Positions 6,644 through 15,143 of a DNA stretch of 64,000 nucleotides are shown here, one piece after another (position 1 is the stretch's first letter; each line of letters begins with the position of its first letter). The notes beneath the pieces are model-generated. The model did not search any database and was not told the origin of the DNA. It saw only the letters and a list, made by a program, of their open reading frames with translations. Position numbers and translations under genes: made by a program. The DNA comes from Steroidobacter gossypii (lineage in GTDB: Bacteria > Pseudomonadota > Gammaproteobacteria > Steroidobacterales > Steroidobacteraceae): NCBI RefSeq assembly GCF_016801985.1, contig NZ_JAEVLS010000001.1:186001-250000 (forward strand). Direction: 5' to 3'.

Positions 6644-9025
6644 ATGTCCGCTGAACGGCTCCCCAACTCAGTCACCAACGCCTTCCGAGTGGGCGTGTGG
6701 CTGGTCGACCCTTCCCTGGATCAGATCTCGCGCGGCCAGGAAACCGTTCGGCTCGAGCCGCGCACCATGAGGTTGCTGGTGCGATTGGCCGAGACGCCGG
6801 GACAGGTGGTGAGCTCCCGAGAATTGTTGGACACGGTTTGGGCAGGTGTGGTCGTCGGTCCCGCTTCCGTCTACCAGGCCATCTCGCAGTTGCGAAAGTT
6901 GCTCGGCGACACCGATCCCGAACCGACATTCATCGCCACGGTGCCTCGCAAGGGCTATCGGCTCGTCGCCCCGGTGGAACGCTTGGCAAGTGTTGCCACC
7001 GAACCACGAACGCCTCCCACCCCGCCCATCGAGGAAGCCAAAGAGCCTCGCTCGCCCCGTCTGCGCTGGGGGCTCGCCGCTTTATTGATCGTCACGCTCG
7101 GCCTGGGGACCTGGTTCGCCTTACGCGATTCGGGGCCGACGCTGACGGCGGGGCTGCCGGCCCCGGCCGCCCAGCTCGATAGCCGAGCGATCGTCGTGGC
7201 GCCGCTTGCGCCGGCGACGCAGGACGCCGAAACGCAATCGCTCGCCCCCATTGTCACCGACCTGCTGCGCAACCGGCTGGCAGGGCTGCAAGACCTGGTG
7301 GTCATCGCCAGCGGCTCGATCGAGAACGCCATGCAGTCGGAACAGAACCTTCAGGCCGTGACTCGCAAGGTGCGCGCGCGATATCTGCTACGTGGCGACG
7401 TGACGCAGGCGTCCAAGCAGGTACGAGTGAACGTCGTGATGGTGGATGTCGAGTCCGGCTCACCGTTGTGGTCCAGAACCTTCGAGCAACCTGTCGAACA
7501 ACTCGCTGCGATCAACGGGGCGGTCGTCGCAGAGACGGCGAAGTCGCTTCAGATTGCGATTGGTAACAGCGGTGGCAACGCATCCACGGACATTCCGACG
7601 GATCTGTCGACCTACGAGTTGTACTTGCGTGGGCAGCAGCTCATGTCGACGTTTCGAGGGGCGGACGCTGACCAGGCCGCCATCATCTTTTCGCGCGTGA
7701 CCACGCTCGATCCTTCGTTCGCGCGCGGCTACTACGCGTATGGCCAGGCCCTGATGCTCTCTGCCGACTTAGGCGCAAGGAAGATGTCGGAGGAATTGAC
7801 CCGACAGGCGGGCCAGGCGATCGATCGTGCCATCGAATTGAATCCTGCTCTCGGTCCCGCTTGGGCGCAGCGAGCACGACTGACTTCCGATCCCGTTCAA
7901 GCGGAACAGATGTATCGACGCGCTCTGCAGCTGGCGCCGAGCTACGACGAGAATTACATCCGCTATTCGGACTTTCTGTTCAGCCAGGGGCGCCGCGGTG
8001 AGGCTCTCGAACTCATCGATCGTGCGCGTCGCATCGATCCACTCTCCGCATCCTTGTGTTGGCGCCAGGCGCAACTGGTGCTGGCCACGCGCAGCGATGT
8101 CGATGGGATGAAACGACTGCTGCACGAAGCTTTGCAGCTCCGGCCTGACTTCCCCACCGCGCTGCGTGACCTGGCGAATGCCGAATATATGTGGCACGGC
8201 AATTTCGCCGAAGCCATCCGCCTGATGGAGCGAGCGAAGACCGTCGACACCAACTCATATTGGGCCGATGCGATCATCGCCGAGCTGTATCTGGAAGTGG
8301 GCGATGTGGCAGCCGCATCGTCATTGATGCGCGACACCCGGCCGGTGACAAAATGGGTTGCCAAGGAGACGTGGATCTCCATGCCGCTTTATCAACGCGA
8401 CCTTGCACGCGCGGCGGACATGGCTCGCACCATCATGCACGCGTGGTTGCCGCCTGCTTCGGACCCCAGCCTGCTCAACGACTCGATGCGGGTTCACGCC
8501 GTCCAGCAGGAGCTGATCGGCTGGTATTGGCCGACGGCCATTGCGATACGGGACCATGCCATCCAGACCGGTGACTTCCGCTCTGCGCTCGATCTCATCG
8601 AGCGCACCACGCAGCTCTTTTCCGGCCCTTCTCTCATGCGCAACCGCGGCCTGATGCTCACCTATGCGCACGCATTGTTACTTGCCGGCGAGACACAACG
8701 CGGTCGCGACCTTCTCACCTCCCTCCTCCAGCAACTCGACGCCGAACAAATCGGCCGCCCGCCGCACATGTTCGCGTGGGAACGCGCCGTCGCGTTCGCC
8801 CTGCTCGGCAATGACGAGCGCGCCCTCACCGAACTCGCCGCCAGTCAGAAAAGCGGCCGCTATGCCGGCTGGTGGTACACCGCCGAACTCGACCCAGTCT
8901 ACTCTCGCATTCGCCCCGACCCTCGCTTCCAGGCCCTCGCCGCCCGAGCACGCGCCCATCGCGATCAGCAACGCGCTTTGCTCGACAAGATGCGCGCTAG
9001 TGGGGAAGTGCCGACGCGGAAATAA
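6644..9025 (+). CDS. Membrane-bound winged-helix/TPR transcriptional regulator (CadC-like)
   Basis: The 793-residue protein has an OmpR-type winged helix at about 10-108 (LEPRTMRLLVRLAETPGQVV, TVWAGVVVG, ATVPRKGYRL), a Pro-rich linker, and one membrane helix near 147-164 (GLAALLIVTLGLGTWFAL). Beyond it lies a TolB/FlgO-like domain (about 185-320, RYLLRGDVTQASKQVRVNV), then a long TPR solenoid to the C-terminus. Such one-component regulators are thought to sense periplasmic or protein signals and bind DNA from the membrane. ATG 6644 was chosen as it immediately precedes the winged helix; ATG 6617 is an alternative. No ribosome-binding site is clear for either. Likely targets are the repeats just upstream. 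Confidence 0.85.
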   Translation: MSAERLPNSVTNAFRVGVWLVDPSLDQISRGQETVRLEPRTMRLLVRLAETPGQVVSSRELLDTVWAGVVVGPASVYQAISQLRKLLGDTDPEPTFIATVPRKGYRLVAPVERLASVATEPRTPPTPPIEEAKEPRSPRLRWGLAALLIVTLGLGTWFALRDSGPTLTAGLPAPAAQLDSRAIVVAPLAPATQDAETQSLAPIVTDLLRNRLAGLQDLVVIASGSIENAMQSEQNLQAVTRKVRARYLLRGDVTQASKQVRVNVVMVDVESGSPLWSRTFEQPVEQLAAINGAVVAETAKSLQIAIGNSGGNASTDIPTDLSTYELYLRGQQLMSTFRGADADQAAIIFSRVTTLDPSFARGYYAYGQALMLSADLGARKMSEELTRQAGQAIDRAIELNPALGPAWAQRARLTSDPVQAEQMYRRALQLAPSYDENYIRYSDFLFSQGRRGEALELIDRARRIDPLSASLCWRQAQLVLATRSDVDGMKRLLHEALQLRPDFPTALRDLANAEYMWHGNFAEAIRLMERAKTVDTNSYWADAIIAELYLEVGDVAAASSLMRDTRPVTKWVAKETWISMPLYQRDLARAADMARTIMHAWLPPASDPSLLNDSMRVHAVQQELIGWYWPTAIAIRDHAIQTGDFRSALDLIERTTQLFSGPSLMRNRGLMLTYAHALLLAGETQRGRDLLTSLLQQLDAEQIGRPPHMFAWERAVAFALLGNDERALTELAASQKSGRYAGWWYTAELDPVYSRIRPDPRFQALAARARAHRDQQRALLDKMRASGEVPTRK

Positions 9026-9110
9026 ACTGCTCAGCCTGCGCTTCGGCCCGATGTTTGCCACCAGTACGGCTGGCCCTGGCACGGCAGTATCTGAGCAGGC
9101 AGCCTGCCGC

Positions 9111-9845
9111 TCAAGCGGATCCCTTGGTGGTCTTGGTCGCCAGGAAGATATCCTTGCCGCACGGATCGGAGAGTCCATGGCGCAGCACGATCTGCAGGTC
9201 GAGGTCGCCGGTGCGCAATGTTTCCACCGTGAGGTCGGCGGCGCGCAGCCGGTGTTCGATGTCGGCACCGTAGCGGCGCACATGGTCTTCCTGGAAGTAT
9301 TTCGAGATTCGTTCTTCCGGCGTGCTCAGCGGCTCATCGGTGGTCTTGGCGCCCCACACCGGCACTTGAATGACCGCGAGGCCGTTCGGCTTTAGAACGC
9401 GGCGGATCTCGCGCATCGCTTTGAGATCGTCGGCCACGTGCTCGAGAATATGAGAGCACCACACGAGATCGAAGGTATCGTCGGCGAAGGTCATGTTGCA
9501 GATGTCTTCCTTGTGCATGACCGTCGGCAAGAAGAGATCGGCCGTGTGATAGTCATCGGTCCGCGACGACAGCCACTTGCTCATGCAAGGCTCGGGCGCG
9601 AAGTGCAACACCTTGCCCAAGCGCGCCGGCAGACGTTTGGCGAGCAGCAGGTAAGCGAGCCGATGTCGCTCCTGCGATTTGCAGCGGGGACAGGTCGCAT
9701 CGAATCTGAAGAATTCGCCCTGATTGGCCGGCTCGAACTGGAACCCGGTCCAGTTGCACATCGGACACTGGCGCGTGCCCTGAAAGTAGAGCCCGCCGAT
9801 GAAAGTCCGATACGACTTGCGCGCGATGCGATTCAATAGACTCAT
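9111..9845 (-). CDS. Class I SAM-dependent methyltransferase with zinc ribbon
   Basis: The 244-residue protein carries CPMC and CPRC pairs near residues 27 and 52, probably one zinc site. The catalytic core follows: VLHFAPEPCMSKWL stands where motif I usually is, then DLVWCSHILEHVADD, REIRRVLKPNGLAVIQVP. This arrangement occurs in methyltransferases of cell-surface or sugar-related loci. The substrate cannot be told from sequence. ATG 9845 follows AAGGTG; an in-frame extension to 9920 has a Cys/Trp-rich sequence unlike the family. It is monocistronic here. Confidence 0.78.
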   Translation of the reverse strand: MSLLNRIARKSYRTFIGGLYFQGTRQCPMCNWTGFQFEPANQGEFFRFDATCPRCKSQERHRLAYLLLAKRLPARLGKVLHFAPEPCMSKWLSSRTDDYHTADLFLPTVMHKEDICNMTFADDTFDLVWCSHILEHVADDLKAMREIRRVLKPNGLAVIQVPVWGAKTTDEPLSTPEERISKYFQEDHVRRYGADIEHRLRAADLTVETLRTGDLDLQIVLRHGLSDPCGKDIFLATKTTKGSA

Positions 9846-10098
9846 ATTGCACCTTGGGTTTTCCGCTTCAACCTGCCAGCGCATGCATCCGCCCCGCGCC
9901 ACCCACGCGGCAGCGAACATTCATTGAAATGAGCCAGGCCGAGTCATCCCGGATCTTCTCGACCGGCCAGAGTCGATGCTAATCCGTGTATGGCAAATGG
10001 CGAAACTGTCGGGACCGAGCGTCGTTCTAGTCAACAGGAGCGGTTTCTTGAAGCTAGCGTATACGTGCCACTCCCGGGTTGACAAGACGTATGTGGCG

Positions 10099-10923
10099 CT
10101 ACGCCTTCCGCCCCCACGCGCAGAACACCATTTCCCAAAGGCAGGTTGCATTCGCCGCTGTTCTCTCGGCGGCAAGGCGCTCGTCCAATGTTTCCACATC
10201 GGCGGCGGCCTCGGTGACGATACCGTGCTGGAGCAAGCGAGGCAGCACCGCGCGAATGATCGAGCCGACGGGATAGCTCGCTGTCGGCGTGAGCACGTTC
10301 GCTTCGGCGCGAACGCGCTCGACGGCGAGCCCGGCGGCGGACAAGGCGGAATGAAGCTGGAACCCCATGTTCAAGTTGGCCCCTTCGTGGCGCAGCATCT
10401 CTCGAAGCCAGGAGCGGACCTGGTCGTGCAACGGTAGTGCGGTGCGGCCGTCGCTGATTTCAACCATGTCGTGCTCATGGAACGCGATCACGCCGCCGCT
10501 GCGGACCGCGTCAGTGAGTTGCGATATGGCCTGAGCCGCGTCGGACTGATACATCAGAACACGGCGTCCAACCACCGCATCGAGCGCCCCGCGCTCCGGG
10601 AATCGAACATCGAATCCACCCTGGATGAATGTGACATTTGTAACGCCGGTGTCGCGCGCCTTCTGCCGGGCCACCTGGAGCATCTGAGCGTCGCGATCGA
10701 CCCCAAACACGTGGCCCGCACTGCCAACGCGCCGCGCGAGCATGAAAGTGGTCATACCCGGCCCGCAACCGATGTCGAGCACGCGCATGCCGGGCCCAAT
10801 GCCGGCGTCATCGAGCATCCGTTCGGTCATCTCGTCGACAGTGTTGGACATCCGCTGCGATCCCACGTGCTTGATGTAAGCGACAATACTGCGTGATTCG
10901 TCTGTGCACCAGTGAGGATGCAT
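10099..10923 (-). CDS. SAM-dependent methyltransferase (UbiE/arsenite-type fold)
   Basis: The 274-residue protein has a complete SAM motif I (RVLDIGCGPGMTT near 52-64), motif II acid in VFGVDRDAQML, and DAVVGRRVLMY. The C-terminal half (REMLRHEGANLNMGFQLHSAL, PVGSIIRAVLPRL) is that of small-molecule methyltransferases of broad type. ATG 10923 (MHPHW) was taken because the following helix is usual at the N-terminus of this group; ATG 10848 is a shorter option. It is divergent from another methyltransferase across only 36 bp, so the promoters must overlap. Substrate unknown. Confidence 0.78.
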   Translation of the reverse strand: MHPHWCTDESRSIVAYIKHVGSQRMSNTVDEMTERMLDDAGIGPGMRVLDIGCGPGMTTFMLARRVGSAGHVFGVDRDAQMLQVARQKARDTGVTNVTFIQGGFDVRFPERGALDAVVGRRVLMYQSDAAQAISQLTDAVRSGGVIAFHEHDMVEISDGRTALPLHDQVRSWLREMLRHEGANLNMGFQLHSALSAAGLAVERVRAEANVLTPTASYPVGSIIRAVLPRLLQHGIVTEAAADVETLDERLAAERTAANATCLWEMVFCAWGRKA

Positions 10924-10959
10924 TTGACTGCAGCGGATCCTTGCCGCGAAACTCTCACG

Positions 10960-11649
10960 ATGAGTAATCCCGCGGATATGTTCACCGATCCTGAGGCCGT
11001 CGCTCGTTATGCGGAGGGCCCGCCGCGAAACGTGCCTGGCTTCGCCGATCTGCAGCGCATGGCTACGTTGCTGATTGCCGAACGGGCGCCGGAGGATGCC
11101 AGTGTATTGGTGGTCGGCGCGGGCGGCGGCCTGGAGTTGAAAGTGTTCGCGCAGAGCCAGCCTCAATGGCGCTTCGACGGAGTCGATCCTTCGGCAGAGA
11201 TGCTGAAGCTCGCGGAAGCGACGCTGGGTTCACTCATGAGCCGAGTGCATTTACACCATGGCTACATCGACGTCGCGCCCGAAGGCCCCTTCGATGCGGC
11301 GGCCTGTCTGCTGACTCTGCACTTTGTTTCGCCCGATGAACGGGCCCGCCTGATTCGGGAGATTCGCCGACGTCTCAAACCTGGCGCTCCCCTGGTCGTG
11401 GCGCACCTGAGCTTCCCCCGGAGTGAAGCGGGGCGCGCCACATGGCTATCTCGCTACGTCAGCTTTGCTGTTTCATCGGGCGTGGCCCCTGACAAGGCGG
11501 CGAATGCACGCGCGGCGATCGACGCGCAGCTACCGATTCTCTCGCCCGAGCAGGACGAAGCGATTCTGCGAGACAATGGCTTCACGGACGTCACCCTGTT
11601 CTATATGGGCTTCACATTCCGTGGTTGGGTCGCATACGCCGGCGGCTAA
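10960..11649 (+). CDS. SAM-dependent methyltransferase
   Basis: The 229-residue protein shows SAM motif I as SVLVVGAGGGLELKVF (about 45-60), WRFDGVDPSAEMLKLAE (motif II), and AAACLLTLHFVSPDERARLIREI before a RLKPGAPLVVAHLSF strand. This matches family 12/25 class I methyltransferases, with unknown substrate. ATG 10960 is preferred over an upstream in-frame ATG at 10912, since the extra 16 residues fall inside the start of the divergent gene. Its stop overlaps the convergent soxA stop by 4 bases. Confidence 0.78.
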   Translation: MSNPADMFTDPEAVARYAEGPPRNVPGFADLQRMATLLIAERAPEDASVLVVGAGGGLELKVFAQSQPQWRFDGVDPSAEMLKLAEATLGSLMSRVHLHHGYIDVAPEGPFDAAACLLTLHFVSPDERARLIREIRRRLKPGAPLVVAHLSFPRSEAGRATWLSRYVSFAVSSGVAPDKAANARAAIDAQLPILSPEQDEAILRDNGFTDVTLFYMGFTFRGWVAYAGG

Positions 11650-12413
11650 GGTCGAACCGCCGGCGTCTCCATCTTCAGGCCAGCGGCGCGAGACATCAGG
11701 AACAGTTCGATGTCCACGTACTCAGACGCGCCGTATTCGAAGGGCTCGGCGCGCACGCCGACGAGACAGCCACGCAGACGGCGTTGCAACGAACCGACCG
11801 CTTGCCACTCCAATCGATACAAGGGATATCCGGTCGGATGACCTTGCGGGATGACGCTACCGCCGAGCCGCGCACCCCAGCGATCGTCGTGACAGGACGC
11901 GCAGGAGAGTTGCAGTTGCCCGAGTCGTCGCTCGAACCACGCCCGACCATTCTCACGATATTTATCGAGGCGCCGATCAGCCGCGGGCGTGATCGGCATG
12001 CCGTGCGACTGGTATGCAACATACGCACTGAGTGTCAGTAACTCGTTGCTCTCGCGAGCCAGCGGCGGAGCGTCCTGTCGCGTCTCCCGGCATCGATTGA
12101 TGCGCCCCGCGAGATCGATCGGGCGCTTTGTTTGTTCGTCGAAGGCCGGATAACGAGCCGCCACGCCGCGCATGGTCTTGGCCGCATCCTCATGGCAGCT
12201 GGCGCAGGACTTTTCGGCCTTTCCCTGCGACTCGCTCCACATCCGTTCGCCATCCAGCACCCACAACATGCCCGGATTGCTGGTTTCGTCGGACTGCATC
12301 GCCTGAGTCTGTGGCGACATGAAATCGAAGCCCGAGCGCTTATCCTTCGACGGAATCTCGGCGCGGGCCATGGAAGAGAACGCAACCGCCGCCAACAGCA
12401 CGAACCGAAGCAT
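11646..12413 (-). CDS. soxA: Sulfur-oxidation cytochrome c SoxA (dihaem)
   Basis: The 255-residue protein has a signal peptide (MLRFVLLAAVAFSSMARA) and two CASCH haem c sites near residues 72 and 173. The C-terminal block WGARLGGSVIPQGHPTGYPL, then RRLRGC with the expected cysteine haem ligand, is diagnostic of SoxA. With SoxX it forms the periplasmic c-type cytochrome that oxidatively couples thiosulfate to the SoxY arm cysteine. ATG overlaps the soxZ stop as TGATG. It is the last gene of the operon. That the apparent SoxY partner lacks the usual arm makes the actual substrate uncertain. Confidence 0.93.
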   Translation of the reverse strand: MLRFVLLAAVAFSSMARAEIPSKDKRSGFDFMSPQTQAMQSDETSNPGMLWVLDGERMWSESQGKAEKSCASCHEDAAKTMRGVAARYPAFDEQTKRPIDLAGRINRCRETRQDAPPLARESNELLTLSAYVAYQSHGMPITPAADRRLDKYRENGRAWFERRLGQLQLSCASCHDDRWGARLGGSVIPQGHPTGYPLYRLEWQAVGSLQRRLRGCLVGVRAEPFEYGASEYVDIELFLMSRAAGLKMETPAVRP

Positions 12414-12733
12414 CACGTCACCGTGATATCGGCGGACGCGGTCTGCGTCTCGCCCTTGTCATCGGTCCACTCGAATGTGATGGTGCCGCTTTCGCTTGCC
12501 ACGGCGCTGAAAGACAAGAACGGGTTGGCCGCGATGGCCGGGAACAGTTCGGCGGAAAAAATCTCCTCGCCGCCGTATTTGCAAACGAAACGCTTGATGA
12601 TGTGGCGAGGAATCATGACGCCATTCGGCCCTTCGCGATAGCCGGTCTCCATGACGTGCTGGATCATGGCGCGGATCTCGATCACCTCGCCGCGCTTTGC
12701 CGTCTTGGGCACATTGACGAGTGCGCGCGTCAT
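12413..12733 (-). CDS. soxZ: Sulfur carrier subunit SoxZ
   Basis: The 106-residue protein matches SoxZ over its length (KRGEVIEIRAMIQHVMETGYR, then PRHIIKRFVCKYGGEEIF and a C-terminal Ig-like half with ITFEWTDDKGE). SoxZ has no signal of its own; it is normally exported as a complex with Tat-targeted SoxY. Start and stop overlap soxY (ATGA) and soxA (TGATG), so the three are coupled. Because SoxY here lacks a signal peptide, the route of SoxZ to the periplasm is unclear. Confidence 0.92.
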   Translation of the reverse strand: MTRALVNVPKTAKRGEVIEIRAMIQHVMETGYREGPNGVMIPRHIIKRFVCKYGGEEIFSAELFPAIAANPFLSFSAVASESGTITFEWTDDKGETQTASADITVT

Positions 12734-13125
12734 GCCTGGGACACATCCTCGATGCAGGCCGCCAACGTCACCACCACGTTGGCCTTGCTCGACCAGAACC
12801 CGCCGTCGCTGGTCTCCGCCAGCGCGACCACCGCTTGCGAAGTCGCCAATCGGATTCGAGTCGACACCTTGGCCCGCCCCGCGCGCGGCCCGAGATGAAA
12901 TATCGCAACGTCGGCCTGCGGATTCTTCTCGTTGAACAGCGCGATGCGTCGCACGTGGTTCTCGGCTGTCATGGGGCTATCGACTTCAACCGTGACCGGC
13001 ACGGCGTTGCCATTCTCCACCAGCGGCGAGATCTGGAACTTCACGCGCCCGTCGATCACTTGCTTGCCGCCCGTGAACGAGCGAATCGCTTGCTCCAGCG
13101 TTGGACGAGTCGTGTTGCTGTTCAT
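12730..13125 (-). CDS. soxY: SoxY-like protein lacking Tat signal and GGCGG arm
   Basis: The 131-residue product follows the SoxY body closely (DGRVKFQISPLVENGNAVPV, VEVDSPMTAENHVRRI, GRAKVSTRIRLATSQ, SDGGFWSS). Two expected features are missing. First, translation starts at the mature-domain position inside the soxX stop (ATGA), and the upstream frame gives no Met or signal sequence. Second, the C-terminus reads VVTLAACIEDVSQA instead of VTxGGCGG, so a Cys remains but its flexible Gly-Gly arms are gone and six residues follow. In Sox chemistry the GGCGG Cys carries the sulfur intermediate. This copy is either a specialised carrier of altered reach, a structural partner for SoxZ, or an impaired gene. 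Confidence 0.85.
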   Translation of the reverse strand: MNSNTTRPTLEQAIRSFTGGKQVIDGRVKFQISPLVENGNAVPVTVEVDSPMTAENHVRRIALFNEKNPQADVAIFHLGPRAGRAKVSTRIRLATSQAVVALAETSDGGFWSSKANVVVTLAACIEDVSQA

Positions 13126-13586
13126 CGCAGTGTCTGCAGATACGCCACCAGATCCTCGATCTCCTGAGCAGTGAGGATGGGGCGGTCACGCCAGGTCTCG
13201 GCCACACGAACCTCCTGCGAGTCGGCGATGATCTCGAAATAAACGGGCATGATGCTGTCCGGGTTCAAGCGCTTCATATTCACGATGCGCAATCGCAGCT
13301 GGCCCGCCGAGAGCCGCGCGCCCACTCCGGTGAGATCCGGGGCGATCGTCCCCTGCAGGTGCGGATCGGGAAACGGCCCCGCATGGCACAGCACGCACAA
13401 ACTCTTGTGCCGCTGCTGCACGAGTGACGCACCTCGCGCCGCATCTCCGGAAAGCCCGGCCAGCGGATGCGCAATGGCGTCGCCCTCGACCTTGTACGCA
13501 TGTAAGCGTGTTACTGGAGTGATCGCCGATGCAATGGAGGTTGCCGCACACAGCGTCAGCAAAAGCCAGATCAGCCGACGTTTCAT
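13122..13586 (-). CDS. soxX: Sulfur-oxidation cytochrome c SoxX (monohaem)
   Basis: The 154-residue protein has a signal peptide (KRRLIWLLLTLCAATSIASA) and one CVLCH haem site near 64-68, with DLTGVGARLSAGQLRLRIV and the distal Met region NPDSIMPVYF. These match SoxX, partner of SoxA. ATG 13586 overlaps the flavocytochrome stop as ATGA; its own stop overlaps soxY the same way. The much longer open frame upstream of 13586 lies inside the flavocytochrome gene and is not used. Confidence 0.9.
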   Translation of the reverse strand: MKRRLIWLLLTLCAATSIASAITPVTRLHAYKVEGDAIAHPLAGLSGDAARGASLVQQRHKSLCVLCHAGPFPDPHLQGTIAPDLTGVGARLSAGQLRLRIVNMKRLNPDSIMPVYFEIIADSQEVRVAETWRDRPILTAQEIEDLVAYLQTLR

Positions 13587-14902
13587 CCAAAGACGCCACG
13601 GGTGATCGTCTTGAACCACGCGTCGGCATACGTGGCTTCCTGCGCCCGGAAAGACTTGGGAGCCTCCATCGGACTCACACCGCCCGCGCCAGGCACGTCG
13701 GTCAGCAGCCCGTTCGCCGGTTGATAGACACCGGCGATGGAAATGCCGTAGTCGGGTGCGACCAGGCTGTAACAAGTGTTGATGAGCTTGGGCGACGCTG
13801 GCGTGCGCTCGCGAAGCAGATCGACCACGGCCGCCGCGCACACGCGCGCTTGTGAGTTCGCCGCGAAGGCGGACTTCGGCATGCCGCCTGCGATGATGGC
13901 GTCGCCCAACACGTGAATCCCCGGCTGCAATCTGGACTCGAACGTCACGGGATCCACCGGGCACCAGCCTGTTTGATCGGCCACACCGGCAATCGCCGCC
14001 ACCGCCGCGGCCCGTTGCGGAGGAATGACATTAGCCACGTCAGCTTTGTGCGTTCCAAATTCGGTGATGAAGGTCCGAGTCGCCGGTTCCACGCGCGTCA
14101 CCTGTCCGCCGAAGGACAGCGACACCCACTCGATCATCCCGGGATAGAGCTCTTTCCAGGCCGCCTCGAACAGTTTCTGCTTGGAAAAAGCATCCTTGGC
14201 GTCGAGCAGGATCAGCTTGGAGCGCGGCTTGTGGGTCTTGAGATAGTGAGCGATCAGGCTGGCACGTTCGTACGGCCCTGGCGGGCATCGGAACGGATTC
14301 GCCGGCGCGGACATCACCACCACGCCGCCGTCGTTCATGGCTTCGAGCTGACGACGCAACAACAATGTTTGCTCGCCCGCCTTCCATGCGTGCGGCATGG
14401 CCTCCGCGCTCGCCTCCGTGTAGCCGGGAATCGCATCGAAACGCAGATCGATGCCTGGCGCCACGACAAGACGATCGTAGGCGAGCTGCTTGCCGTCATC
14501 CAGTCGAACCGAGCGCGACTTCGTATCGACGGCCGTCACCTTGCGATGGACCACGTCGATGCCATTGCCACGCAGCCGGTCATAGCCGAACTTTTGCTGA
14601 TCCAACTCCCGCAGACCCGCGATGACGGCATTGCTGAAGGGGCAAGCGACGTAGGTCGAGTTCGCCTCGACCAAAGTCACCGAGACTCCGCGATCTTCGC
14701 TCTTGATCAATCGCGCGCAACTCGCCCCGGCAAATCCACCACCGATGACGACGACGCGAGGCGCTGCATCAGCCGCCGCTCGCGCGCGCCGCATACCGAA
14801 GGCGGCGAGCACACCGCCAGCGGCAAGGCCGCCGACGACGGCCCGGCGACTACTTCGGTTTGGCGCTCGCATACCACTGGGCGATGGCTTTGATTTCTTC
14901 AT
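13583..14902 (-). CDS. fccB: Flavocytochrome c sulfide dehydrogenase, flavoprotein subunit (FccB/SoxF)
   Basis: The 439-residue protein starts with a Tat signal (SSRRAVVGGLAAGGVLAA). VVVIGGGFAGASCARLI at about 50-66 is the FAD Rossmann motif. YVACPFSNAVI holds the Cys that binds FAD covalently in this family, and FRCPPGPYERAS plus GWCPVDPVTF supply the redox Cys pair. The enzyme oxidises sulfide to sulfur in the periplasm and passes electrons to a cytochrome c subunit, here encoded just upstream. The assigned ATG overlaps the cytochrome gene by 53 bases; ATG 14872 would cut this to 23. Within a Sox cluster the flavoprotein is called SoxF. Confidence 0.92.
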   Translation of the reverse strand: MKKSKPSPSGMRAPNRSSRRAVVGGLAAGGVLAAFGMRRARAAADAAPRVVVIGGGFAGASCARLIKSEDRGVSVTLVEANSTYVACPFSNAVIAGLRELDQQKFGYDRLRGNGIDVVHRKVTAVDTKSRSVRLDDGKQLAYDRLVVAPGIDLRFDAIPGYTEASAEAMPHAWKAGEQTLLLRRQLEAMNDGGVVVMSAPANPFRCPPGPYERASLIAHYLKTHKPRSKLILLDAKDAFSKQKLFEAAWKELYPGMIEWVSLSFGGQVTRVEPATRTFITEFGTHKADVANVIPPQRAAAVAAIAGVADQTGWCPVDPVTFESRLQPGIHVLGDAIIAGGMPKSAFAANSQARVCAAAVVDLLRERTPASPKLINTCYSLVAPDYGISIAGVYQPANGLLTDVPGAGGVSPMEAPKSFRAQEATYADAWFKTITRGVFG

Positions 14903-15143
14903 CCGAAAACCCCTTGGCGACGCGATCCATCACGGTGGCCGGCCGCGCACCGGTACGAAACGCCTGCATCGCCGACACGATCTGCTCGGCCTCGAGCGCG
15001 CCGATGGGCGGCACTGGGTTGTCACCCCCGTTGACGGTGTGACAACCCAGGCACGACGCTGCTCCCGGAGGCGATGCAGCCATCGCCAGCGCAGGCGCGA
15101 TCACTCCTGTGATCGCGCCCAGCATGCGCATCACCCTCTTCAT
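14850..15143 (-). CDS. fccA: Monohaem cytochrome c, probable FccA/SoxE subunit
   Basis: The 97-residue protein has a signal peptide to about residue 23 and a single CLGCH haem site. RTGARPATVMDRVAKGFSDEEIKAIAQWYAS is very like the haem domain of flavocytochrome c sulfide dehydrogenase, with Met in TVMDRVAKG as sixth ligand. It would take electrons from the flavoprotein encoded immediately downstream. ATG overlaps the stop of the Mo-hydroxylase large subunit (ATGA). Mo-hydroxylases of this exported type also need a cytochrome c acceptor, so it might serve both enzymes (inference). Confidence 0.85.
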   Translation of the reverse strand: MKRVMRMLGAITGVIAPALAMAASPPGAASCLGCHTVNGGDNPVPPIGALEAEQIVSAMQAFRTGARPATVMDRVAKGFSDEEIKAIAQWYASAKPK

